A stretch of 55,310 bases of DNA from Campylobacterota bacterium (GTDB lineage Bacteria; Campylobacterota; Campylobacteria; Campylobacterales; Nitratiruptoraceae). Of the stretch, positions 1 through 9,714 are shown one piece after another. Both the position numbers and the translations under genes were made by a program. The notes below the pieces were generated by a model. That model worked only from the letters and a program-made list of their open reading frames with translations. It was not told the origin of the DNA and did no database searches. Position 1 is the stretch's first letter. Every line of letters begins with the position of its first letter. The stretch spans positions 1 through 55,310 of the forward strand of contig WGAT01000042.1 in assembly GCA_015494715.1 (NCBI GenBank). The letters are read 5' to 3'.

Positions 1-4
1 CTGG

Positions 5-38
5 CACTTTAAGTATAGTCTTAAAGTGTTAATTTTTT
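5..38. terminator. Bidirectional terminator hairpin at window edge
   Basis: CACTTTAAG (5-13) and CTTAAAGTG (20-28) form a perfect 9-bp stem with a 6-base loop. On the plus strand a T-rich tract follows (29-38), so it fits a rho-independent terminator for a plus-strand gene to the left of the window. It also lies just past the stop of the minus-strand coiled-coil gene, so it may end both transcripts. Confidence 0.6.
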
Positions 39-43
39 GTAAA

Positions 44-283
44 TTACTTCTGCTCTTTTTGAGCGCACTTGACGATTTCAACGTTTTTAATGCTCTCCAA
101 TCGCCCGATGAGTCGATCGAGTTCAGAGATATTTTTTTGACACTCCTCCTCAAGTTTTTGCTTTTTCTCTTTGACTATCTGAATTTGACGCTCGATCTCT
201 TCGATGGGAATCTTGCAGTTTTTAGCGGCCTCTTCCTCTTTTTGGAGTATCCACTCCGTCATCCTTTTTAAAAACTCTAACAT
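44..283 (-). CDS. Small coiled-coil protein downstream of carA
   Basis: This 79-residue acidic/basic protein is not one I can name. Nearly all of it is predicted heptad-like coiled coil, with runs such as EIERQIQIVKEKKQKLEEE at about residues 28-46, and it has no signal peptide or membrane segment. It starts 7 bases inside the end of carA, so translational coupling is likely, and it is the last gene of the run from the aminotransferase at 5195. Two cysteines (about 23 and 48) lie in the helical region and a third near the C-terminus. A cytosolic adaptor or scaffold would fit, but no function can be read from the sequence. Confidence 0.75.
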   Translation of the reverse strand: MLEFLKRMTEWILQKEEEAAKNCKIPIEEIERQIQIVKEKKQKLEEECQKNISELDRLIGRLESIKNVEIVKCAQKEQK

Positions 284-1422
284 CTTTTCTCCTTTTGTTC
301 TAAGATTAATTTGGCGAATTCTTCAAAAATATAGGCACTATCGTGCGGGCCCGGACTTGCTTCTGGATGGTGCTGGACGCTAAAGATGGGCTCATCCTTG
401 TAGCGCACTCCTTCTATTGTACCATCAAAAAGGTTTTTATGGGTTACTTCGGCAATAGTCTGGATCCCTGCAGGTACATTGTAGTTATGATTTTGAGCCG
501 TAATCTCCACTCTTTTTGTCTGCTCGTTTCGTACCGGATGGTTGCCCCCGTGGTGACCGAATTTGAGCTTGTAGGTAGGATAGCCGTGGGCTATGGAGAG
601 GAGCTGATGACCAAGACAGATCCCAAACATTGGGATCTTAGCCTCGATGAGGCGCTGAATTTTTTGGTGGATCTCTTCCAAAATGAGCGGATCGCCCGGA
701 CCATTGGAGAGAAAGACCCCATCTATTTTGCCGCTTTTATACTCTTTTATCACCTGCTGCTCATCAAAAGTATGTGGAAGCACTTCCACCTCTAATCCCG
801 CTTCTACCAAGTGATTGAGAATGTTTCGCTTGACTCCAAAGTCACACACATAGATTTTGGCTTTAGCGGACGGCGGCTCCTTGTAGCGAAAATTTTTGGC
901 GTCATAGGTGGCGCTTGTGTGGCGGTAGGGCTTTTTGGTAGAAACCGCTTTGATATAGTCGATCTCTTCGATCCTAGGGGCCGCTGCTAAAAGTCTTGCT
1001 AGCTCCTCTTTGTCATCGATCTCGGTGGAAGCGATCATCATACAGGCCCCCTCGTCTCGGATGCGTTTGGTCAAGGCTCTCGTGTCGATATCACATATCC
1101 CCATTACATCGAACTCTTTAAGCATCTCGTCCAAAGCCTTTTGGGCACGAAAATTGGAGTAACGCTTTTGGTAAGAGCGCACGATGATCCCTTTTGGCCA
1201 TGCTCTTTTACTCTCCATATCCTCTTCGTTGACTCCCACATTCCCGATCTCTGGCATCGTAAAGGTGACAAACTGCCCGGCGTAACTTGGATCGGTAACG
1301 ATCTCCTCATAGCCCGTCATCGAAGTATTAAAGACAATCTCCCCCGTTTTGGTTCCCTCGGCTCCAAAGCTTTTGGCCTCCAGAAAAAGGCCGTTTTCTA
1401 GATAGATCCAGACTCTTTTCAT
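277..1422 (-). CDS. carA: Carbamoyl-phosphate synthase small (glutaminase) subunit
   Basis: CarA hydrolyses glutamine and passes ammonia to CarB to make carbamoyl phosphate for pyrimidines and arginine. The 381-residue length is normal. The N-terminal half is the CPSase small-chain domain (ENGLFLEAKSFGAEG near residue 8). The C-terminal half is a class I glutamine amidotransferase with the nucleophile motif GICLGHQLLS (around residue 268) and the His-Glu pair in SVQHHPEASPGP near residue 350. The start overlaps the end of the DUF507 gene by 4 bases (ATGA), so the genes are coupled. carB is not in the window, which is common in Campylobacterota, where carA and carB are unlinked. Confidence 0.96.
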   Translation of the reverse strand: MKRVWIYLENGLFLEAKSFGAEGTKTGEIVFNTSMTGYEEIVTDPSYAGQFVTFTMPEIGNVGVNEEDMESKRAWPKGIIVRSYQKRYSNFRAQKALDEMLKEFDVMGICDIDTRALTKRIRDEGACMMIASTEIDDKEELARLLAAAPRIEEIDYIKAVSTKKPYRHTSATYDAKNFRYKEPPSAKAKIYVCDFGVKRNILNHLVEAGLEVEVLPHTFDEQQVIKEYKSGKIDGVFLSNGPGDPLILEEIHQKIQRLIEAKIPMFGICLGHQLLSIAHGYPTYKLKFGHHGGNHPVRNEQTKRVEITAQNHNYNVPAGIQTIAEVTHKNLFDGTIEGVRYKDEPIFSVQHHPEASPGPHDSAYIFEEFAKLILEQKEKRC

Positions 1423-1973
1423 ACCATCATCCCTCTTTTGCGAAGCTCATCTTCTAGCAGTTTTTGAAAGACGATCTCAAACTCTTCGGTCCCCGGGATG
1501 AGCTTGCGCTTGTAGTGGCTGATCTTTTCTAATACGATATCCTCGATCTCGTCGTAGGATTTGATATATCCGGTAATCGCGTCGTAAATGATATTTTTGA
1601 CTTTGTTGTCGGGGACATGATAGTTGATGAGATCTTCTTCATAAAGTCTTTTGAGTACTTTGTGGGCAATATCGTTGTATTTATCCTCATAATCCAAAAT
1701 CACGCCATACTCGGGAGCCAATCGCTTTTTTATCATCCAAAAAAGCTGCTTCGTATCGGCTAAATTAAACTCTATCTCCTCTTCGTTCTCCTCCATCAGC
1801 TCTTTAACCCGCTCATCCAAAGCCGCCTCTTTTTTAAGCTCCTCTTCCAAAACCTCTTGCGCTACCCGTACCACGGGCTCTACACCACTGGTTAGAGTGA
1901 CGATCCCGCTTTTTACCAAATCTATCGCAATTTTATGGGCTACATATGGTGCGTGTGCCACTCTAAGTCTCAT
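1419..1973 (-). CDS. DUF507 family protein
   Basis: This 184-residue cytosolic protein begins MRLRVAHAPYVAHKIAIDL and matches the DUF507 family, which is widespread in Campylobacterota and Aquificota and has no assigned role. It is highly charged and helical. The two halves look alike: each has a segment of the type (VA)HKI.(ID)L or (IA)HKVLKRLYEEDLI, followed by an acidic helix and an ILEKISHYKRKL-like end. This suggests an internal duplication. It sits between purA (9-base gap) and carA (4-base overlap), so it is co-transcribed with nucleotide biosynthesis genes. No catalytic motif is visible. Confidence 0.85.
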   Translation of the reverse strand: MRLRVAHAPYVAHKIAIDLVKSGIVTLTSGVEPVVRVAQEVLEEELKKEAALDERVKELMEENEEEIEFNLADTKQLFWMIKKRLAPEYGVILDYEDKYNDIAHKVLKRLYEEDLINYHVPDNKVKNIIYDAITGYIKSYDEIEDIVLEKISHYKRKLIPGTEEFEIVFQKLLEDELRKRGMMV

Positions 1974-1982
1974 CGAGTCTCC

Positions 1983-4084
<2,102 letters not shown>

Positions 4085-4085
4085 C

Positions 4086-5195
4086 TCACTCCTCAAAGTA
4101 GTAGATATTGTTAAAGACTCTATTGGCTTCGCCTCGATACTCGATACGCCCAAGATCGCTAAGAGCCTTTTCCATAGAATCTACCACCCAAGCCGCCTCA
4201 TAAGGCTCGATAAGTCCCATATGATTGATACGGATGAGCTTGCCTTTGAGATGATCTTGACCACCGGCTACCTGAACGCCATAACGATTTTTAAGAATTT
4301 TTCGAATATTCTCGGCATCCTCATCATACACGGCCGTCATAGCATTTGCGGGCTTTTGTGGATAAATCTGCAATCCCAATCCCTCTAACGCCACTCTCGT
4401 AGCCGTAGCCCTACGATCGGTCTGATCGTAGATCTCATCCATCCCGATCTCTTTGAGCAAAATAGTCAGTACTTCCCTAAGACCAATGATAAGCGTAGTG
4501 GCCGCCGTGTAAGCGGTAGTTCCTTCTCTTTGTTTTTTAAGCTCAGCGGCCATATTAAAATAAAAACCCACGCCATCACCGATCTTAGCTAACGCGTGGC
4601 TGCTTAGACCTACCATCGCCAAACCCGGAGGCAGCATCAAAGCCTTTTGGCTCCCCGTAATGAGCGCATCGATATGGGTCGTATCGATAGGCTCTACACC
4701 CACTGCGGTAATCCCGTCGGCTACGACAGTAATCTTTGGATCGATCGCCTTGATCGCTTGGGCAATATCTTCAACTGGATGGCGTAGCCCTCCAGAGCTC
4801 TCACAAATTTGGATAAAAAAAGCGTCGATATCTGGATTTTGGCGGATCGCCTCGATAACATCGTCTTTTTTGGCCGCCGTATTCCAATCATATTGTAGCT
4901 CTACCACCTCTTTATCGAAAGCTTTGGCGATCTTAACGAAACGCTCACCAAATTTTCCGGCATTGACGATAAGAGCTTTGCTCTTACACAAATTGGTTAC
5001 ACACGCTTCCATCGCACCGGTGCCTGTAGAAGCAAAGATTACCGCATCTTTCATATCCAAAAGCTCAATGAGCATAGAGCGGGTCTCTTTGAAGATTTTA
5101 GTAAACTCGGGGGTTCTATGATGGATAGTAGGCGCAGCCATCACTTGTCTGATTCGCTCGGGCACTGGAGTGGGTCCGGGTGTAAAAAGCAGCAT
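4086..5195 (-). CDS. Class V aminotransferase (serine/alanine-glyoxylate type)
   Basis: This 369-residue PLP enzyme begins LLFTPGPTPVPERIRQVM, the hallmark of the alanine-glyoxylate/serine-pyruvate group of fold-type I class V aminotransferases. ASTGTGAMEA near residue 62 is the PLP phosphate-binding segment, VVADGITAVG near 166 holds the PLP-ring aspartate, and ITGSQKALMLPPG near 187 holds the Schiff-base lysine. Related proteins in Hydrogenobacter act as phosphoserine aminotransferase and others are annotated as aspartate or serine-glyoxylate aminotransferases, so the substrate is unclear. Start at 5195: the longer reading adds only 12 unconserved residues, and an AAGG site precedes this ATG. 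It heads the operon that includes hisZ, purA and carA. Confidence 0.88.
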   Translation of the reverse strand: MLLFTPGPTPVPERIRQVMAAPTIHHRTPEFTKIFKETRSMLIELLDMKDAVIFASTGTGAMEACVTNLCKSKALIVNAGKFGERFVKIAKAFDKEVVELQYDWNTAAKKDDVIEAIRQNPDIDAFFIQICESSGGLRHPVEDIAQAIKAIDPKITVVADGITAVGVEPIDTTHIDALITGSQKALMLPPGLAMVGLSSHALAKIGDGVGFYFNMAAELKKQREGTTAYTAATTLIIGLREVLTILLKEIGMDEIYDQTDRRATATRVALEGLGLQIYPQKPANAMTAVYDEDAENIRKILKNRYGVQVAGGQDHLKGKLIRINHMGLIEPYEAAWVVDSMEKALSDLGRIEYRGEANRVFNNIYYFEE

Positions 5196-5305
5196 TGTAA
5201 AGCCTTTTTCATATGGAATTGAAACGCCCAAAAAGTATTTTCGGACATATTAAGACATAATAGTAGAGGGAGTATAACAAAAGAAGGTTTAAAAGAAGTA
5301 TAAAA

Positions 5306-5328
5306 GGGGCAAGCCCCCAAGGGGGCTT
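5306..5328 (-). terminator. Terminator after hsp20 with two alternative hairpins
   Basis: AAGCCCCC (5311-5318) and GGGGGCTT (5321-5328) form an 8-bp stem with a 2-base loop that overlaps the hsp20 stop codon. The centre arm can pair instead with GGGGC (5306-5310). In the minus-strand transcript this second hairpin is followed directly by TTTTAT, so it is the better terminator. The two structures exclude each other. Confidence 0.7.
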
Positions 5329-5770
5329 ATTTCACCTCAATCTTTTTAGCGTTTTGGTGCTGTTCTATTTTAGGAATGGTGATGTAGAGCACACCATCTT
5401 CTACTTTTGCTTCGATTCTCTCAGGATCTGCGTCCGCTGGGAGAGTAAAGCGTCGCTCAAATTTTCCAAAGAAGCTCTCTACACGCTTATAGCCTTTATC
5501 TTCTTCCTCTTTTTTAAATTTTCGCTCCCCGCTGATAACGAGGATATTGTCTTTGACCTCTACGTTGATATCCTCTTTTTTTACACCCGGTAGGTCCACT
5601 TCAATATAGTAGGCTTTTTCGTCCTCTTTTTCATTGACCGCAGGCATCCAGATCGCCTCTTTAGGCATTCGATCGGTAGGAATAACATTTTTTTCCATCT
5701 CGAGCATAGAAGCGATCTTTTTCTCAATATCTCTTAGCTCTCTGAATGGATCTATCATCATTGGTACCAT
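5327..5770 (-). CDS. hsp20: Small heat shock protein (Hsp20/alpha-crystallin)
   Basis: This 147-residue ATP-independent holdase binds unfolding proteins in the cytosol. An N-terminal arm (residues 1-40, MIDPFRELRDIEKKI) precedes an alpha-crystallin domain at about 45-140 with YYIEVDLPGVKKEDINVEV, ILVISGERK, FGKFERRFTLPADAD and the A.(Y/V)EDGVL.ITIPK signature. A terminal IEV resembles the oligomerising IXI/V motif. The gene is monocistronic: it has its own strong promoter (5800-5828), a textbook AGGAGG ribosome binding site 6 bases before the ATG at 5770, and a terminator at its stop. The palindrome in the promoter implies repressor control. Confidence 0.95.
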   Translation of the reverse strand: MVPMMIDPFRELRDIEKKIASMLEMEKNVIPTDRMPKEAIWMPAVNEKEDEKAYYIEVDLPGVKKEDINVEVKDNILVISGERKFKKEEEDKGYKRVESFFGKFERRFTLPADADPERIEAKVEDGVLYITIPKIEQHQNAKKIEVK

Positions 5771-5799
5771 TTTCCACCTCCTTGTGTTATTTTTTGGGA

Positions 5800-5828
5800 A
5801 TTATAGCACTTTAGTGCTATTTTGTCAA
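5800..5828 (-). promoter_or_regulatory. hsp20 promoter with palindromic operator
   Basis: Read on the minus strand, TTGACA (5823-5828) and TATAAT (5800-5805) are separated by exactly 17 bases, a full sigma70 consensus. The perfect palindrome ATAGCACT-TT-AGTGCTAT (5803-5820) fills most of the spacer and overlaps the -10. Its half-sites equal the TAGCACT/AGTGCTA arms of the HrcA CIRCE operator but lie 2 bases apart, where CIRCE has a long spacer. A repressor bound here would block RNA polymerase. Confidence 0.85.
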
Positions 5829-5852
5829 GTTTTTGATATATATTGACTAAAG

Positions 5853-7220
5853 TCATTTTAGTTTCAATACTTTCAAACCATCCCCGCCACAGGTCACATA
5901 TCCTTTATCCCCTTGCGAAGAGATCTTCATATCCGTAGCTGGATAGGGCAGATAGATCTCTTTTTCTTTTTGGGGCACTCCTCCATAAAGCGTATATACC
6001 ATAATGGCAGCTACTTTGTTGAGCACATACAGCCTCTTCTTATCAGGAGCGAGTACGAGTTTGCCCACAGCCTCTCCATTCTCCAAACTCTCTTTTTGGC
6101 CATTAAAGCCGTTAAACATATCAATATGGGCGGAGTTTTCATAAGCTATATAGATACGCTGAGGCCCTACGATAAAATCCTTGATATTTGGTGCATCCAA
6201 AGCACCTAAAAAAGAGGCGGCGCCCACGGCATTTAAACCATATTTTAAAAGACCTTTTGCGCTATCGGCTACATAGAGTCTATCCCCTTGTACCGCAACT
6301 TTAACGGCTGCTCCACAAACATTTTCGATATGATCGATAGGCGTGAAAGTCGAACCTGCCATATGAAATATATAAACGCCTTTGGCATCGGTAGCCACAA
6401 CCACATTATTTCTTGTCGCATCATAGGCGATGTCTACGACACTCGCACCGCTGATGGGAAAGTTAGAGACTTTTTGCATAGCGCTCGTATCGACTACGAC
6501 CAATCCCGCTTGCTCGTCCATCACAAGTTCTCGTCCCTGTCCTCCCGATACCACTTTTAAAGCGTTGGGCGTAGATATATGCGCATAAAGCGTTGGATTG
6601 GTCGGATCGGATAGATCAAGAATTTGGATACCCTCAAGTCCATCGGCTACATAACCAAAAGAGTCACGAATATCTACGAACCAGCTAAAACCGGGCGTAT
6701 CATACGCTCCCATAATATCTACAAACTCTCCCTCGGAGGTATAGACGATAAAAGCTTTTGTATCTTCTATCGTAAAAGTCATATTGTTCAAAGGCAAATA
6801 ATCAAATCGGTGTTGTGGCGTAGCTCCCATTAATTTATAGACTTTTCCACTTTTTATGGAAAGATAAGCCCAAGAGAAAATCCTCTCTTGATCTTTTGGA
6901 AAATCGATAAAGACAAAATAGCCTTGAGGCTCTCGATTTCCAAGATGTACCTCTACGGGCACAAAACCAAAATTATTATTTGGCGTAGGCATAGTCCCCA
7001 AAAGTCTATAGGTACGGCCAGTTATCATACTCTCATAGACCCATTCATTGTACGCAATGTGACCATCGCCATCAAAATCGTACGGATAAAAGGCACCTTT
7101 TAGATCAAAAGGTTTTGCCGTAAGATAAGCTTTAAGCTCTTTGACATAGTATGTATTGGCCGTCGCTCCAAAAAGCCACGACAACATCATACCCGCTACC
7201 ATCAACCATCGTATCATCAT
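5853..7220 (-). CDS. Exported protein with EF-hand loop and LVIVD-type beta-propeller
   Basis: This 455-residue protein has a clear signal peptide (MMIRWLMVAGMMLSWLFGATA). Residues 48-59 are a canonical EF-hand calcium loop (DFDGDGHIAYNE). Two GRTYRLLG/GKVYKLMG segments follow at about 68 and 127. From about 185 there are repeats of the LVIVD/propeller kind, for example YVADGLEGIQILDLSDPTNP, VVVATDAKGVYIFHMAG and YVADSAKGLLKYGL. It probably folds as a periplasmic or surface beta-propeller. It begins directly after ciaB with no gap, so it is co-transcribed with rdgB and ciaB. AAGGAG precedes two adjacent ATG codons (7220 and 7217). The function is unknown; the EF-hand suggests calcium-dependent folding or binding. 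Confidence 0.85.
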   Translation of the reverse strand: MMIRWLMVAGMMLSWLFGATANTYYVKELKAYLTAKPFDLKGAFYPYDFDGDGHIAYNEWVYESMITGRTYRLLGTMPTPNNNFGFVPVEVHLGNREPQGYFVFIDFPKDQERIFSWAYLSIKSGKVYKLMGATPQHRFDYLPLNNMTFTIEDTKAFIVYTSEGEFVDIMGAYDTPGFSWFVDIRDSFGYVADGLEGIQILDLSDPTNPTLYAHISTPNALKVVSGGQGRELVMDEQAGLVVVDTSAMQKVSNFPISGASVVDIAYDATRNNVVVATDAKGVYIFHMAGSTFTPIDHIENVCGAAVKVAVQGDRLYVADSAKGLLKYGLNAVGAASFLGALDAPNIKDFIVGPQRIYIAYENSAHIDMFNGFNGQKESLENGEAVGKLVLAPDKKRLYVLNKVAAIMVYTLYGGVPQKEKEIYLPYPATDMKISSQGDKGYVTCGGDGLKVLKLK

Positions 7221-9062
7221 CTACTCCTTATCCAATTCTCTCCCTATTTTTTGGTATAGGCCATAGTAGTGGCGAACGAATCTATCCACTCTTTTATCTT
7301 TAGGATAATAATTTTTATCCTTAACTATCATCTTATCCAAAAATTTTTTAACATTCTCTTTTTTGAGATAGACTCTGGCTAAATCCTCATAGGTAACCAA
7401 ATACCATTTTTTAAGTCTCTCAAAAGCCTCTAGGCCCATATCTACCTCTAATCGCTCCTCAAAACGCAGTATTCCGCTTTCAAAAAGTCCTTGCAGATGC
7501 AAAAGCCCCTCCACATAATAGGGCAATACCTCTGGTACCTCCATCCAGCCAATGAGTGCAACGGAGCGCTGGATGTGATCGAGCAACAGCTCCTCCCAAA
7601 GCCTAGGCGCTTCATACGAAAAGTAGGCTACGAGTCCTCCCGTAGTGGCTTTGAACTCTTCGGCCAGCTTGAACATCCCAGAAGCGTTCATCACCGCTTC
7701 GCTGCTCTCGTCCATCCACAAGATATGCCCATACTCGTGACCGATAGTGGTGATGTCATAAATGGTATGCCAGCTCTTCTCATCCTCCAAAAGCTCTCTA
7801 AATTTTTGCGCCAACTCTCTCCCAAAGATTTCACGGGTCAGACGCATTTTAGGCTTGGCCCGTTGGGTTTGCAAAATCAGATCGGGATAGGCGAAAATCT
7901 TCTTGCCATACTCTTGGCTTACTTTCTCATCGTTTGGCACCACCTGAGCACTAAAAAGACCATTGAACTCACTGCCATAATAGCTAAAAGGTCTGCCCAC
8001 ATAAAGCTGAACTTTTTGAAGATTGGAGATGGTCTGCTCGAAGATAGTAGGCGCTTCGATACCGATACGCTGATAGAGCGACCGAAACATCGCCTCCATT
8101 TTCTTTGCCCGCTCTCCTTTGGGGTAGTCTGGATCACTGAGGCGCACGTCCCACTCCAGTGCCACCGCTTTTCGATAATGGTCCTCATAGTACTCTAGTG
8201 GATGGCCGATTTGTATAGGTGTAGTAATACCCATCCAAGCCCTATCCACATCGGCCCATTTGGGAATAAGTTTATCTATATCACGCTCTTGTAGTGCTTT
8301 GATAATGGCTTGAAAATAGGCTATCCACTCCTCTTTTTGGCTAAAAACCTCATCCTCTAGGCCACTGAGCCTACTTACGAGTTTTTCAAGTCTTTTAGAG
8401 ACCTCTTGCACCTCCTCCTCGAAAGCTTGGGCATAACAGAGCCGCTCATACGAGCCATCCTCTTTGAGCCTAAGCACCGAGTAGCAGCGATCGCCCACCT
8501 CTCCTTCATGCCCTAGATCCAAAAGATTTTTGGACTGGAGCATTTCGACGATCCTCTCCTCATCGCCGTTGAAGAGGCGAAAAAGCTCTTTGTTGATCCC
8601 ATAGACAATCTGGGCCATCCAGCTGCTTTGCCACTGGCTCATCATCTCCCCAACTTCATGCGCCCCTCGCAAAATCGTGCGATAAAAAGGGGTGAGCAGC
8701 CCCTTGGACTCTATCCACTCCAAACGCCTCTCAAAGTTGGCCAAATAAAACCGACTTACCCACACAAAGGCTCGCTCTTTGGCGGCGATTTTTTCCTCTT
8801 CCTCCCGGTCGCTTAGTACTTGCAGCAGCGCATCCTCTCGCAGATTGACGATGCGGTTGATCGCCGCCAGCATCGTCTCACTATCTTTAGGCAGCCCCAC
8901 AAATTCCAAAAAATCCTCCAGCAGCGCCTCGTACTCCTCCAGCTCGGGCTCAAAGAGGCTACGATGGGGTTGGAGGCATTTGTACATCTTTTGGAGCTGG
9001 CGCTGCTCTTCTTGGAGCTTTTTGTAAATCATTCTTAGATCCTGATAAAACCGCTCTTTCAT
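7221..9062 (-). CDS. ciaB: CiaB family protein with gluzincin-like HEXXH motif
   Basis: The length (613 residues) and overall character match the CiaB invasion-antigen family of Campylobacter, which also occurs in non-pathogenic Campylobacterota. It has no signal peptide or membrane segment. The first 260 residues are mostly charged helix. Residues 442-446 read HEYGH inside [18 protein letters not shown], and [11 protein letters not shown] follows about 22 residues later. This is the HEXXH plus downstream glutamate arrangement of zinc peptidases of the gluzincin type. It overlaps rdgB by 4 bases and abuts the EF-hand protein. Membership of the family is fairly sure; peptidase activity is inference. 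Confidence 0.85.
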   Translation of the reverse strand: MKERFYQDLRMIYKKLQEEQRQLQKMYKCLQPHRSLFEPELEEYEALLEDFLEFVGLPKDSETMLAAINRIVNLREDALLQVLSDREEEEKIAAKERAFVWVSRFYLANFERRLEWIESKGLLTPFYRTILRGAHEVGEMMSQWQSSWMAQIVYGINKELFRLFNGDEERIVEMLQSKNLLDLGHEGEVGDRCYSVLRLKEDGSYERLCYAQAFEEEVQEVSKRLEKLVSRLSGLEDEVFSQKEEWIAYFQAIIKALQERDIDKLIPKWADVDRAWMGITTPIQIGHPLEYYEDHYRKAVALEWDVRLSDPDYPKGERAKKMEAMFRSLYQRIGIEAPTIFEQTISNLQKVQLYVGRPFSYYGSEFNGLFSAQVVPNDEKVSQEYGKKIFAYPDLILQTQRAKPKMRLTREIFGRELAQKFRELLEDEKSWHTIYDITTIGHEYGHILWMDESSEAVMNASGMFKLAEEFKATTGGLVAYFSYEAPRLWEELLLDHIQRSVALIGWMEVPEVLPYYVEGLLHLQGLFESGILRFEERLEVDMGLEAFERLKKWYLVTYEDLARVYLKKENVKKFLDKMIVKDKNYYPKDKRVDRFVRHYYGLYQKIGRELDKE

Positions 9063-9646
9063 CCTATCCTCTTGAGTACTATTTTAGCTAGCTCCAAGGC
9101 TTTGGAGCGGTGGCTGATGCGCCGTTTTACACTCCCCTCCAGTTCGCCCAAAGTCTGCTCAAAACCCTCTGGGATAAACATCGGATCATACCCAAAACCT
9201 TTATCGCCTCTGGCCTCATCGATCACCTCCCCCCACATCCAGCCATGGACCGTCTGCTCCATATCTTTACCCACGATAGCGATAGCTGCGGTATAGTATG
9301 CAGGAGTCCTTGTAATCCCTTTTTCTTTAAGCTTTTGGATCAGTTTGGCCAAATTCTCCTTGTCACTGGCCCCCTTGCCCACATATCTAGCGCTATAGAT
9401 CCCGGGCTCACCCCCAAGAGCCGGTACACTGATGCCGCTATCATCCGCAATGACGATGGCCTCGGGGTCATTGAGCGCATCATAAATGGTTTTGGCTTTG
9501 ATGAGTGCGTTTTCTTTGAAGCTTTTGCCGCTCTCTTTGATCACCACATCTGGCAAGATATCCTTGTAGGGCACCGCCTCCACGCCCAAGATATCTTGGA
9601 TCTCTTTGATCTTTCCCTTGTTTGAAGAAGCCAAAATAACTCTCAT
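9059..9646 (-). CDS. rdgB: Non-canonical purine NTP pyrophosphatase (RdgB/HAM1)
   Basis: RdgB cleaves dITP, ITP and XTP to monophosphates and so keeps deaminated purines out of DNA and RNA. The 195-residue protein begins [17 protein letters not shown], the substrate-binding N-terminus of the family. It also has KAKTIYDAL, the [22 protein letters not shown] segment (about 65-87) with the catalytic Asp-Asp pair, [12 protein letters not shown] near 150, and [11 protein letters not shown] near 174. It is first in a three-gene minus-strand operon with ciaB and the EF-hand protein. A 68-base divergent gap separates it from the MFS gene. Confidence 0.95.
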   Translation of the reverse strand: MRVILASSNKGKIKEIQDILGVEAVPYKDILPDVVIKESGKSFKENALIKAKTIYDALNDPEAIVIADDSGISVPALGGEPGIYSARYVGKGASDKENLAKLIQKLKEKGITRTPAYYTAAIAIVGKDMEQTVHGWMWGEVIDEARGDKGFGYDPMFIPEGFEQTLGELEGSVKRRISHRSKALELAKIVLKRIG

Positions 9647-9714
9647 TTTATCCCTTTTATCAGCATAGAAGTTCTACAATAAATTCGTCGAAATTTTATC
9701 ATAAAGGATTGTAA

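Noticed and set aside
4085-4153. Longer N-terminus for the hisZ-like protein
   Set aside because: It would overlap the aminotransferase gene by over 60 bases, and AGGAG clearly marks the ATG at 4084.
5844-5855. TGACTAAAGTCA palindrome next to the hsp20 promoter
   Set aside because: Short and partly within the stop codon of the upstream gene; it lies outside the -35, and no known operator matches.
8779-9038. Serine- and leucine-rich plus-strand frames opposite ciaB
   Set aside because: These are shadows of a charged helical gene on the minus strand and have no ribosome binding sites or family features.
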